Source: an uncultured Christensenellaceae bacterium | GTDB lineage: Bacteria > Bacillota > Clostridia > Christensenellales > UMGS416 | Direction: 5' to 3' | Length of the DNA: 55,554 nucleotides | NCBI GenBank assembly: GCA_944376795.1 | Contig: CALWDW010000011.1 | Span: 1 to 55,554, forward strand | Shown: piece by piece, positions 11,505 to 19,579 of the stretch | Layout of the letters: every line of letters begins with the position of its first letter | How positions within the stretch are numbered: the first letter of the stretch is position 1 | Translations under genes and position numbers: made by a program | The notes under the pieces: model-generated | What the model saw: the letters and a program-made list of their open reading frames with translations, nothing else | What the model was told of the DNA's origin: nothing | Database searches by the model: none

Positions 11505-13142
11505 GTGAAGATATTATCTCGAATTGCCCGGGGCCACATAGGAGGCATCCTGGGTTTTGTGTTCTTGGGCCTGTTGGGGCAGCTCTGCATTGCCTATTCC
11601 GCCCGACTGCTCCAGCTGCTGCTGGACGCCATGGTGGCGGGCACGGCTTCGGTGAGTGGGATCCTATTCTATGCGGGAATCCTTGGAATACAGCTGATCG
11701 CCTTTTATCTGCAGAACATGCCGGATGCCCGGCTGGAGAGCCAGTTCCTCCTGGAACTGAAAACCGAAGCCCTGCGGAAAATGCGCACCATTGACTACCT
11801 GTCCTACCTGCGCCTGGGGACAGGCACGCTGGTGGAACGCTGCACCACCGGAGCCCAGGCCGGCGCGGAGATCCTGAAGTTCGGTCTGGATCTGGTGGGC
11901 GAGCTTCTGCCTACGGCGGTGTTTTCCCTTTTCTTTGTGGCCCAGATTGACCGAACGGTCTTTTGGCTGCTGGCAGGGGGCTATGGGCTGGTCTTCGTGC
12001 TGACCCGGCTGCTGCTGCGTTCCCTGTACCGCGCCAAAGAGCAGGTGCTTACCGGACAGGAGCGCTTGACGGGGACTTTGGTACGAGGCTTTATGGAGCT
12101 GGTGGTTTTTCGGATCCACCGCCGTTATGCCCGAGAGATCCGCCGCGCCCAGGAGGAAGCCCGGCGCGTTACCGGGGGGCAGGTGCGGCTGCGTATGATC
12201 CATGAGGCCTTTTTTACCCTCTTTGCCCTGCTGATTTTGGGGGTCAAGGTAGGGATCCTTCTCTACGCCCTGCAGGCAGGAACCACGGTAGGTTCGGTTG
12301 CGGCCCTCCTGGCCCTGGTGGACAATGCCTACACTCCCGTAGCCATATGCAATGTCCGCTATATCACCTACAAGCTCAACCGGGCAGCCTTCGTCCGGCT
12401 GGAGGAAATCTATGACGCGCCGGATGCGCCCCGGCAGCTGGAGGGAGCTTCACCGGCAGAGGGCCCCATGGAAGTGTGCGTGGACCAGGTGACAGCGGGC
12501 TACGGGGACCGGACGGTGCTGCGCGAGGTTTCCTTCTGTCTGAAACCGGGGCAGGTAACCGGCTTGGTGGGGGAGAGCGGCGCGGGCAAGTCCACCCTGC
12601 TGCATCTTCTGACCGGCCTGACGAGGCCGCAGCAGGGGGTTATCTGGGTGCGGGGGCAGGATCTGTCCACCCTGTGCCTGGAGGAATACATGGCGGGGCT
12701 GGCTTATATTCCCCAGGAGGCCCCGGTGTTTGACGGCACACTGCGAGAGAACCTGGAGGCGGCAGGAATACAGGAGGATGCACGGCTGCAGGCAGCGCTG
12801 GCGTGGGCGCTGCTTCCCGCCAGCCGCTTTCCCCAGGGGCTGGATACGCCGGTGGGGGAGCGCGGGGTTATCCTCTCCGGCGGAGAGCGGCAGCGGCTGG
12901 CGCTGGCCCGGCTCTATCTCTCGCCGGCGCCCTTGGTGATCCTGGACGAAGCCCTCTCTGCCTTGGACCGGGAAAACGCCCGCATCCTTTTGGACCGCAT
13001 GCTGGGGACACTGCAGGGCCGGACCGTACTGATGATTACCCATCGGGAGGAAGAATTGGCCCGCTGCCACCGGGTTCTGCGGCTGGAACACGGAAAAATC
13101 ATCGAGGAAGCACGTCCGCCTGTTTCCTTGAAAAACCAATAA
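11505..13142 (+). CDS. ABC exporter, fused membrane and ATPase domains
   Basis: About 545 residues. The first ~310 residues are a type IV ABC exporter transmembrane domain (six hydrophobic segments, starting FVFLGLLGQLCIAYSARLLQLLL). The rest is the nucleotide-binding domain: Walker A GESGAGKST, Q-loop YIPQEAPVF, signature LSGGERQRLALAR, Walker B PLVILDEALSALD, and the H-loop histidine in MITHREEE. It would pump an unknown lipid, peptide or drug as a dimer. AGGAGG directly abuts the ATG at 11499, so I prefer the GTG at 11505, seven bases downstream of the site; the difference is two residues. It is the second gene of a two-gene operon, and its 3' end runs into repeat copy B. Confidence 0.85.
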   Translation: MKILSRIARGHIGGILGFVFLGLLGQLCIAYSARLLQLLLDAMVAGTASVSGILFYAGILGIQLIAFYLQNMPDARLESQFLLELKTEALRKMRTIDYLSYLRLGTGTLVERCTTGAQAGAEILKFGLDLVGELLPTAVFSLFFVAQIDRTVFWLLAGGYGLVFVLTRLLLRSLYRAKEQVLTGQERLTGTLVRGFMELVVFRIHRRYAREIRRAQEEARRVTGGQVRLRMIHEAFFTLFALLILGVKVGILLYALQAGTTVGSVAALLALVDNAYTPVAICNVRYITYKLNRAAFVRLEEIYDAPDAPRQLEGASPAEGPMEVCVDQVTAGYGDRTVLREVSFCLKPGQVTGLVGESGAGKSTLLHLLTGLTRPQQGVIWVRGQDLSTLCLEEYMAGLAYIPQEAPVFDGTLRENLEAAGIQEDARLQAALAWALLPASRFPQGLDTPVGERGVILSGGERQRLALARLYLSPAPLVILDEALSALDRENARILLDRMLGTLQGRTVLMITHREEELARCHRVLRLEHGKIIEEARPPVSLKNQ

Positions 13143-13512
13143 AGCCGCGTTCCTCACCTCCCGGGAATCCAGGCAAGGGCGCGGAGCTTTCCCGAGGGAG
13201 GGAAAGCTCTAGGGGAGTATGGTTCTTCCGGGGAAGAGGGCGAAGGAACCGCACTTCTGTTTCCTCGGAATCCCGCAAGCTTAGTTAGAGAAAGCGGGAA
13301 CCTTACGCGGCCTCCGCCTCCCACAGTTTTGCCGCAGAGCGGCAAAACCCCTCATCGAGCAAAATGGGCCGTACATGCCGCCGCGTTTATAGGGGAAACA
13401 GCAGCATTCCTATTGCAGCCGTTCTTCCTCATACGCTCGCCATCTTCCCCCTAAAGTTTTAGAAGCGTGGGGCCCGGAGGAGAAACCTTTCTCAAAGGGT
13501 TTCCCTCCCCCG
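13143..13512. repeat. Mosaic palindromic repeat, copy B (reverse orientation, degenerate)
   Basis: Modules read in reverse relative to 33483-34152. They include the GTTTTGCCGC-AGA-GCGGCAAAAC hairpin (13326-13348), the TACATGCCGCCGCGTTT box, a decayed CCGTTCC hairpin (about 13390-13435), the CTAAAGTTTTAGAAG box, and an imperfect AAACCTTT hairpin (13476-13510). An extra hairpin, GAGCTTTCC/GGAAAGCTC, lies at 13184-13209. Several arms have lost pairing, so this looks like an older copy. It lies between convergent ABC and AGCS genes and provides the AGCS stop codon. Confidence 0.8.
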
Positions 13513-14817
13513 CGCGAAATACGCCCGGGTCTCCCGGGCCGCCTCCCCTGCCAGGGCCAGGACTCCCACCATATTGGGCAAAATCATACAGGCATTGAGC
13601 AGGTCGCAGGCCGGCCAGATCCAGTCCATGGGCAGCACGGCGCCCAGGACGACCGCCGCCAGATAGGCGGCCTGGTAGGCGCGGCGGCAGCCGGAGGACC
13701 GGGTAAGGAATTCCAGGCAGCGCAGGCCGTAGAAGTTCCAGCCCAGCATGGCGGCCAGGGCGAAGAGGAAGAGGGACAAGGCAACCCCTGCGCCGGCCCA
13801 ATTCCCCAGGGCGCCGGTAAAAGCCATCAAAGTCAACGGCGCGCCGTCGGCGCCGGAGGTCCATGCCCCGCTGACCAGGATAACCAAGGCGGTCACGGTA
13901 CACACCACCATGGTATCGGCGAAGACCTCAAAGACGCCCCACATGCCCTGCCGCACCGGGGAATCGGTTTCGGCGGAGGCGTGGGCAATGGGAGAGGAAC
14001 CCAGCCCTGCCTCGTGGGTAAAGATCCCCCGGGAGAGGCCTGTGGCCATGGTCCGGGCCACCGAGGATCCCAGAAACCCGCCCACCGCGGCAGTGGGTGT
14101 GAAGGCCCCCCGGACGATCCCCGCCAGGGCGGGAAGGATCCCGGCGCGGCCGATCCAGAGGGCGGCGCCGGCCAGCGCCAGGTAGCATACGGCCATGGCG
14201 GGCACCAGACGGGCGCAGGCTCGAGGGATCCTCTTTCCGCCCCCCAGAATGACCAGGGCCGTCAAACCGGCCAGCGCCAGGCCGGTTACCCAAGGGGATA
14301 GGCCCAGGCTGTCCTCCAGGGCGGCAGCGGCGGAATTCACCTGGGCCATATTCCCAATGCCAAAGGCTGCGACCGCCCCGGCCGCAGCAAAGAGATCGGG
14401 CAGCCATCGAAGCCCTAGCGCCCGGCGCAGTACGTGCATGGGGCCGCCCACCCACTCTCCGGCGGCGTTCCGCTTCCGGTAAAGGAGGGTGAGCAGAGTC
14501 TCACAGTACTTGGTCGTCATCCCCACCAGGGCAGATGCCCACATCCAGAATACCGCCCCCGGCCCTCCGGCCGCCAGGGCGGTAGCTACTCCTACCATAT
14601 TCCCCGTGCCCACCGTCCCCGCCAGGGCGGTGGCCATGGCCTGAAAGGGCGATACGCTGCCGGCATCCCCGCCGGTCCGGCGACCGCCCAAAGTCGCCCG
14701 CCACACCGCTCCCGGCCGGCGCACCGGAAGCAGCCCCAGCCGCAGGCTCAGATACAGTCCTGCCAGCAGCAGGACGCCCATAAGCGCCGGTTCCCCCCAT
14801 TGCATCCATACCCTCAT
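13492..14817 (-). CDS. Sodium:alanine/glycine symporter (AGCS family)
   Basis: A 441-residue polytopic membrane protein. Family signatures are FQAMATALAGTVGTGNMVGVATAL, GPGAVFWMWASALVGMTTKYCETLL and the conserved GIFTHEAGLGSSPIAHASA stretch. It imports alanine or glycine with Na+ or H+. AAGGAGGAGG lies six bases before the ATG. The natural C-terminus ends around RETRAYFA; the last residues (GRETL) and the TGA at 13494-13492 lie inside the hairpin of repeat copy B, so the repeat has replaced the original 3' end. Confidence 0.9.
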   Translation of the reverse strand: MRVWMQWGEPALMGVLLLAGLYLSLRLGLLPVRRPGAVWRATLGGRRTGGDAGSVSPFQAMATALAGTVGTGNMVGVATALAAGGPGAVFWMWASALVGMTTKYCETLLTLLYRKRNAAGEWVGGPMHVLRRALGLRWLPDLFAAAGAVAAFGIGNMAQVNSAAAALEDSLGLSPWVTGLALAGLTALVILGGGKRIPRACARLVPAMAVCYLALAGAALWIGRAGILPALAGIVRGAFTPTAAVGGFLGSSVARTMATGLSRGIFTHEAGLGSSPIAHASAETDSPVRQGMWGVFEVFADTMVVCTVTALVILVSGAWTSGADGAPLTLMAFTGALGNWAGAGVALSLFLFALAAMLGWNFYGLRCLEFLTRSSGCRRAYQAAYLAAVVLGAVLPMDWIWPACDLLNACMILPNMVGVLALAGEAARETRAYFARGRETL

Positions 14818-14915
14818 CGCCCTCCTCCTTTCCCCCGGACATTCTATGCGGGGGTACGGAGCCGCAGACCGGCGGATTTTTCCCCAAAACCAGCCAGCGC
14901 GCTGCCGCCGACCTC

Positions 14916-14944
14916 TGGCAAGCGGCGGGTATTTCTGCTACAAT
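14916..14944 (+). promoter_or_regulatory. Promoter of the DNA methyltransferase gene
   Basis: TGGCAA (14916-14921), a 17-base spacer, and TACAAT (14939-14944). The -10 box overlaps an in-frame ATG at 14943, which therefore cannot be the translation start and supports the ATG at 14979. Confidence 0.6.
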
Positions 14945-14978
14945 GAGAGAAAGAGCACGAAAAAGGGGGAACCAGGGT

Positions 14979-16262
14979 ATGGCATGGCGGAATGTGCACC
15001 CAGCGTGGGAGGAAATGGGGCCAGGCGGCGCGCAAAGCGTCTTTCTCCGGGGGGATGCGGCCCAGACAGCCCCGGCCCTGGCGGAGCATTGGCAGGGCCG
15101 GGTGCAGACCCTTTACCTGGATCCTCCCTTCATGAGCGGAGGACGGTACAGCTTCAGCCAGCGGGTGGGCGCCGCCGGTTGGCAGGGGGATATGGCGGCC
15201 CGGATCCGCCGGGCCACCTATGCCGACCGCTGGAGCGAAGGCTCCGTAGGCTACCTGGCTATGCTCCGGGCCATATTGACCGGGGCGCTGCCCCTCCTGC
15301 GGGAGGACGGCAGCCTCTTCGTCCACGTGGACTGGCGGGCCAGCGCCCACGTCCGGCTGCTGCTGGACGAGCTGCTGGGCAGCGGCCGCTTTGTCAACGA
15401 GATTATCTGGGCCTACCAAAGCGGCGGACGCTCCAAGGAACACTTCGCCCGCAAGCATGACAGCATCTTCTACTACGCCAAGGGAAAGCGTCCGGCCTTC
15501 TATCCGGAGGCGGTGGGCGTCCCGCGGGGCCCTCAGCGGCGGAACCATCTGCGCCGCGGCGAGGACGAGAACGGCCGTGTCTACTTCGCCATCACCGTGG
15601 GCGGCAAAGAGTACCGGTATTACGAGGACGAAAGGGTGGCCCCCAGCGACGTCTGGACCGACATCCCCATCCTGCAGCAGCGGGATCCCCAGCGCACCGG
15701 CTACGATACCCAGAAGCCTTTGGCGTTGATGGAGCGGCTGATCCTGGCCACCACCCGGCCGGGAGACGCGGTATGCGACCTCTTCTCCGGAAGCGGCACC
15801 ACCGCCGAGGCGGCGGCCCGCCTGGGCCGGATCGCCCTGGCCGGGGATCAGGACGGGGACGCGCTGCACCTCTACCGGCGGCGGCTGGGCCTGTTGGGCG
15901 CTTCCTTCCGCCTGGGCGGCCTCCCCGCATGGGAATGGGACGCGCATGGCCGGGTACGGATCGGCTGCCAGCGGCAGGGAGACGCCTGGTCCTTCGCCCT
16001 GGAAGAGGTGGCCCTGGACGCCCCGGAAATTCCCGCGCCGCCGCCCAGCCTGCTGCCCGATACGCTGCATCCGGTGGACGCTTGGTCGGCAGGCTTCCTG
16101 GAGGGGGACGTCTACCGGGCCCTGGCCTTCGCCGCCCGCACCGCCAAGGAGCCCTATCTGCCCCGCCGGCTGACGGCCTCCCTCCCCGAAGGCGCCCGGC
16201 CTGCCGTGGCCTTCACCGACGTGCTGGGGCGCACCTTCTACTGGGCCGCGTTCCCGGACTAG
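14979..16262 (+). CDS. Site-specific DNA methyltransferase, beta class (orphan)
   Basis: A 427-residue SAM-dependent enzyme. The catalytic motif IV DPPF is at residues 48-51 and the SAM-binding motif I DLFSGSGTT at 267-275; this order defines the beta class, and DPPF favours N6-adenine. YDTQKPLALMERLI precedes motif I as in related enzymes. The C-terminal ~120 residues (after RLGLLGASF) resemble nothing I recognise. No restriction or specificity gene is adjacent, so it looks like an orphan methylase. GGGGG lies ten bases upstream of the chosen start. Its TAG is shared with the convergent gene through a CTAG palindrome at 16259-16262. Confidence 0.85.
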   Translation: MAWRNVHPAWEEMGPGGAQSVFLRGDAAQTAPALAEHWQGRVQTLYLDPPFMSGGRYSFSQRVGAAGWQGDMAARIRRATYADRWSEGSVGYLAMLRAILTGALPLLREDGSLFVHVDWRASAHVRLLLDELLGSGRFVNEIIWAYQSGGRSKEHFARKHDSIFYYAKGKRPAFYPEAVGVPRGPQRRNHLRRGEDENGRVYFAITVGGKEYRYYEDERVAPSDVWTDIPILQQRDPQRTGYDTQKPLALMERLILATTRPGDAVCDLFSGSGTTAEAAARLGRIALAGDQDGDALHLYRRRLGLLGASFRLGGLPAWEWDAHGRVRIGCQRQGDAWSFALEEVALDAPEIPAPPPSLLPDTLHPVDAWSAGFLEGDVYRALAFAARTAKEPYLPRRLTASLPEGARPAVAFTDVLGRTFYWAAFPD

Positions 16263-17485
16263 GGAAGCTTCAGGGGCCCGCAGCACTTTTTTAGCTTCAG
16301 GCCGCTGCCGCAGGGGCAGGCATCGTTGCGTCCCAGGGAGGCATAGAGCCGCTGCCAGTAAGCCGACCGGGGATGCCCCCCCGCCAGGAACGCAGCCTGC
16401 AGCGCCTTAAGCCGGGGATAGGCGTGTTCCAGCAGCATGCGGTAGCTTTCACACCAGTAGCTCTTCCGCGCCGGGCGTCCCTCCGCGTCCAGCCAATACT
16501 TGGGACAGTCCCCCCAGCACAGGCTGCGCCAGCGGCAGGCGGCGCAGTCGGGGTCGGTCTGAAGCTTCCGTGCGGCAAAGGTCTCCAGCAAGGGGTTTTC
16601 ACAGATGGCGGCCAGCCCGGTCTCCTGAAGATTTCCCAGCAGCCAGCCCGGTTCCACGAAGAAGTCGCAGGGATAGACGTCCCCGTTGTGCTCCACCACC
16701 AGGTTGGCGGCGCAGCGAGGGCGCTGGGGACAGCCCGGAGAGGTAAATTCCATCAGGCTGACAAAGAGCTCGTCAAAGAGACGGATATAGGTGGTGGGCT
16801 GGCCCTCCCCCATCCAGAGGTCAAACAGGGCGATCCAGAATTCCCCCAGCGCCTGGGGCGTGGGCGTATAGTCGGCGATCTTGCCGTCCACCACCTCCAC
16901 GCAGGGGATAAACTGCATATAGCCGCTGCCCTGGGTGGTAAAGTAGTCAAAGAGCTCCCGGGGCTGATCCACGTTGCCGGCGGTAACCACGGTGAGGGTA
17001 TTGAACTCCACCCCCGCCTCCTTGAGCAGGGCCATGGTCCGGGCCACCCGGGCATGGGTGGGGCTGTCGTCAAAGCCCCGGCGGTAGCGGTCGTGGCAGG
17101 CGGCGGGGCCGTCCACCGAGAGCCCTACCAGGAAATTTTCTTCCCGCAAAAATTGCACCCACGCCTCGTCCAAGAGCAGGCCGTTGGTCTGGAGAGAGAA
17201 CTGCACCTCCTGGGTGGGGGCGCGGTATTTTTTTCTCCAGGCGGCCACCTGGCGGAAGAAGTCCAGCCCCCGGAGGGTGGGTTCCCCGCCCTGGAAGCCG
17301 ATGTGGGCCGTGGGCCCCGCCAGGGGAAGGAATTCCCGGATGGCCTTTTCCATGGTTTCCTCGGGCATGCGATGCCGGGGCATGGCGGCAAACAGCTCCT
17401 TTTTCCCGCTGTAGAAGCAGTAGCGGCAGGCAATATTGCAGTCCGGCCCCGCGGGCTTGACCAAGAGGCTGGTGGGTCTGATCAT
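16259..17485 (-). CDS. Anaerobic sulfatase-maturase-type radical-SAM/SPASM protein
   Basis: A 408-residue enzyme. The radical-SAM cluster motif is C16-x3-C20-x2-C23 (CNIACRYC), followed by GFQGGEPTL, LQTNGLLL and LSVDGP. SPASM-type cysteines follow in the second half (CPQRPRC, CDFF, CAACRWRSLCWGDCPKYW). This fits anSME, which oxidises a sulfatase Ser/Cys to formylglycine. The last ~20 residues form a SEC-C zinc motif (NDACPCGSGLKLKKCCG), an appendage also seen in some family members. No sulfatase is in the window. AGGAGG lies ten bases before the ATG at 17485, and a TATAAT -10 is at 17521-17516. Confidence 0.85.
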   Translation of the reverse strand: MIRPTSLLVKPAGPDCNIACRYCFYSGKKELFAAMPRHRMPEETMEKAIREFLPLAGPTAHIGFQGGEPTLRGLDFFRQVAAWRKKYRAPTQEVQFSLQTNGLLLDEAWVQFLREENFLVGLSVDGPAACHDRYRRGFDDSPTHARVARTMALLKEAGVEFNTLTVVTAGNVDQPRELFDYFTTQGSGYMQFIPCVEVVDGKIADYTPTPQALGEFWIALFDLWMGEGQPTTYIRLFDELFVSLMEFTSPGCPQRPRCAANLVVEHNGDVYPCDFFVEPGWLLGNLQETGLAAICENPLLETFAARKLQTDPDCAACRWRSLCWGDCPKYWLDAEGRPARKSYWCESYRMLLEHAYPRLKALQAAFLAGGHPRSAYWQRLYASLGRNDACPCGSGLKLKKCCGPLKLP

Positions 17486-17589
17486 GGCGTTTTCCTCCTG
17501 CGTGTGATACAATGGATTATACCACAGTCCGCGCCCTGGGGGAAAGAGCGCGGGGAATGGGGGTATGGTTCCCCCGGAAAGGAGCGCCC

Positions 17590-18336
17590 ATGACCGGCCA
17601 GAACCCGCCCCGGGAAAGGGTGGACGAGCTGACCCCCCGGGGTCTGAAAATCTTACAGCGGGAGGATGGCTTCCGTTACGGCACCGACGCCATTCTGCTG
17701 GCCCACTTTGCCGGGGCCAAGGGCCGGGAGACCCTGGTGGACATGGGCACAGGCACCGGGATCATGGCGCTGATTATGGCGCTGGACGCCCCTTCCGCCC
17801 GGGTCATCGGCCTGGAGATCCAGCCGGATATGGCCGATATGGCGGCCCGCTCGGTGGCGATGAACGGCCTGCAGGACCGGGTCACCATCCACGCCATGGA
17901 TCTCAAGGAAGCCCCCCGGCGTCTGGGCCATCACATCGCCGACCGGGTGGTGTGCAATCCCCCCTACATCCCGGTCACCCAGGGCCCCCAGAGCGTTCCC
18001 AACCAGCTGAACCTGGCCCGCCACGAGATCGCCTGCACCATGGATGACGTGATGGAGGCCGGTTACCGGCTGCTGCGCAACGGGGGACGGCTCTGCGTCA
18101 TTTACCCGGCGGCCCGGACGGCGGAGATCCTGGTCTCCATGGAACGGCACCGCCTGGCGCCCAAGCGGCTGCAGCTGATCCAGCCTACCTACGACGCGCC
18201 GCCCGGATTGATCCTGGCCGAAGGCATCCGCAATGGGAATCCCGGGGTGATGTGGCTGCCGCCTTTGATCATGCGCACCGCCGACGGAGCGTATACCGCC
18301 CAGGCCAAGCGTTACTACCATCTGGAGGAGGAATGA
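17590..18336 (+). CDS. trmN6: tRNA1(Val) (adenine37-N6)-methyltransferase-like protein
   Basis: A 248-residue class I SAM methyltransferase: SAM-binding VDMGTGTGIMALIMA, acidic loop LEIQPDMADMA, and catalytic NPPY at residues 123-126, typical of N6-adenine methylation of tRNA or other RNA (YfiC/TrmN6, COG4123). In Firmicutes the gene commonly precedes rsmI, exactly as here. AAAGGAG precedes the ATG at 17590; an in-frame ATG at 17512 would overlap the divergent promoter and is less likely. The stop overlaps the rsmI start (ATGA). Confidence 0.85.
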   Translation: MTGQNPPRERVDELTPRGLKILQREDGFRYGTDAILLAHFAGAKGRETLVDMGTGTGIMALIMALDAPSARVIGLEIQPDMADMAARSVAMNGLQDRVTIHAMDLKEAPRRLGHHIADRVVCNPPYIPVTQGPQSVPNQLNLARHEIACTMDDVMEAGYRLLRNGGRLCVIYPAARTAEILVSMERHRLAPKRLQLIQPTYDAPPGLILAEGIRNGNPGVMWLPPLIMRTADGAYTAQAKRYYHLEEE

Positions 18337-19175
18337 GCATGGCGGGAACCCTGTTCCTGGTGGGGACGCCCATCGGAAACCTGGAGGATATCACCCTGCG
18401 TGCGGCCCGGGTGCTGGCCGAAGTCGATGTGGTGGCCGCCGAGGATACCCGGCGCACCCTGCAGCTTCTGAACCACCTGGGCTGCCCCAAGCGCCTGGTG
18501 GCCTGCCATGAGCACAATTGGCGGGAGGCGGTGCCCCGGCTGGTGGCCCTGCTGCAGGAGGGCAAGGACGTGGCCCTGTGTACCGACGCCGGCATGCCCT
18601 GTATCAGCGACCCGGGCTGGCAGCTGGTGGACGCCTGCCGGGAGGCGGGAATCCCGGTGACGGCGGCCCCTGGTCCGGCGGCGGTGGTGACGGCGGCAGC
18701 CCTCTCGGGATTGGACAGCGGTCGGTTTGTATTCGAGGGCTTCCTGCCCCGGCAGGGAAAGGAACGCCGGGAGCGGTTGGCCGCCCTGGCGGGCGAGGAA
18801 CGGATGGTCATCCTTTACGAAGCCCCCCACCGGCTGGAGAAGACGCTGGCCGATCTGGCCGCTCTCTTCCCCCAGCGGAGGGCTGCCCTCTGCAAGGACC
18901 TCACCAAGCGGTTTGAGCGGGTGGAACGAGGCGCCCTCCAGGCCTTGGCGGAGCAGTACGCCGGCCTTCCCGACAGGCCCCAGGGGGAATACGCCCTGGT
19001 ACTGGCGCCCTGGCAGGCTGAAAGCATGCCCCAGGCCTCCCAGGATCCCCGGGAGGCCCTGTGCCGCTGCCGGGAGGCTGGCGTTCCCAAGAAGGACGCC
19101 GTCCGCCAGGTGGCCGATGCCCTCGCGCTGCCTAAGCGGGAGGTGTACCGGCTGGCCGAGGAGCTCTGGGACTAG
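18333..19175 (+). CDS. rsmI: 16S rRNA (cytidine1402-2'-O)-methyltransferase
   Basis: A 280-residue tetrapyrrole-methylase-fold enzyme: GTLFLVGTPIGNLEDITLRA at the N-terminus, VVAAEDTRRTLQLLNHL, DAGMPCISDPG, the PGPAAVVTAAALSGL loop, FEGFLPRQGKER, and FYEAPHRLEKTL-like ILYEAPHRLEKTL. It 2'-O-methylates C1402 of 16S rRNA. Start at 18333 overlaps the trmN6 stop; ATG 18339, better spaced from GGAGGAGG, is the alternative (two residues shorter). It forms an operon with trmN6, and repeat copy C follows the stop. Confidence 0.93.
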   Translation: MSMAGTLFLVGTPIGNLEDITLRAARVLAEVDVVAAEDTRRTLQLLNHLGCPKRLVACHEHNWREAVPRLVALLQEGKDVALCTDAGMPCISDPGWQLVDACREAGIPVTAAPGPAAVVTAAALSGLDSGRFVFEGFLPRQGKERRERLAALAGEERMVILYEAPHRLEKTLADLAALFPQRRAALCKDLTKRFERVERGALQALAEQYAGLPDRPQGEYALVLAPWQAESMPQASQDPREALCRCREAGVPKKDAVRQVADALALPKREVYRLAEELWD

Positions 19176-19194
19176 CCTCTCGGTATGGCAAGAA

Positions 19195-19555
19195 TACCAT
19201 GGAGATTCTTGTGGGAGGATTTCTGCGGGGGAGGGAAACCTTTTGCAAAAGGTTTCCCTCCCCCGCGCCCCCACCCTTCTAAAACTTTTAGGGGGAAGGA
19301 TGGGGAGAGAATAGAAGGGGAACGGCTGCAAGAAGAGCGCAGCCGTTCCCCTATTTTTTTGTAATTTACAAAACGCGGCGGCGTGTACGGCGCGTTTTGC
19401 CCGATGAGGGGTGGCAAGCGCAGCGCTGCCACTGCGGGGCGCGGGGGCCGCGAAAGGCTCCCGCCTTTTGTAATCAAGCTCGCGGAAAGCCTGCTTTCCG
19501 CGATGAGCCCCCGCAGGAATCCGTGAGGATTCCGAGGAGGCGGGATTTTGCGGGA
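19195..19555. repeat. Mosaic palindromic repeat, copy C (forward)
   Basis: In order: a perfect 42-bp palindrome at 19225-19266 (arms of 21, tip CCTTTTG/CAAAAGG); the CTAAAACTTTTAGG box (19279-19292); the GGGGAACGGCTGC hairpin at 19317-19351 followed by TATTTTTTT; AAAACGCGGCG...CGCGTTTT (about 19370-19398); GTGGCAAGCGCAGCGCTGCCAC at 19411-19432; and TCGCGGAAAGC-CT-GCTTTCCGCGA at 19480-19503. Then a GGAATCCGTGAGGATTCC hairpin leads to GAGGAGGCGG. It lies between convergent rsmI and the L,D-transpeptidase gene. The hairpin plus T-run at 19317-19360 would terminate rsmI. Confidence 0.9.
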
Positions 19556-19579
19556 GAGAGGGTACGGCGTACCGCCCGG

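Noticed and set aside
16373..17593. Plus-strand 406-codon frame opposite the anSME gene
   Set aside because: Antisense to a clear radical-SAM/SPASM protein and overlapping the trmN6 start; no supporting features.
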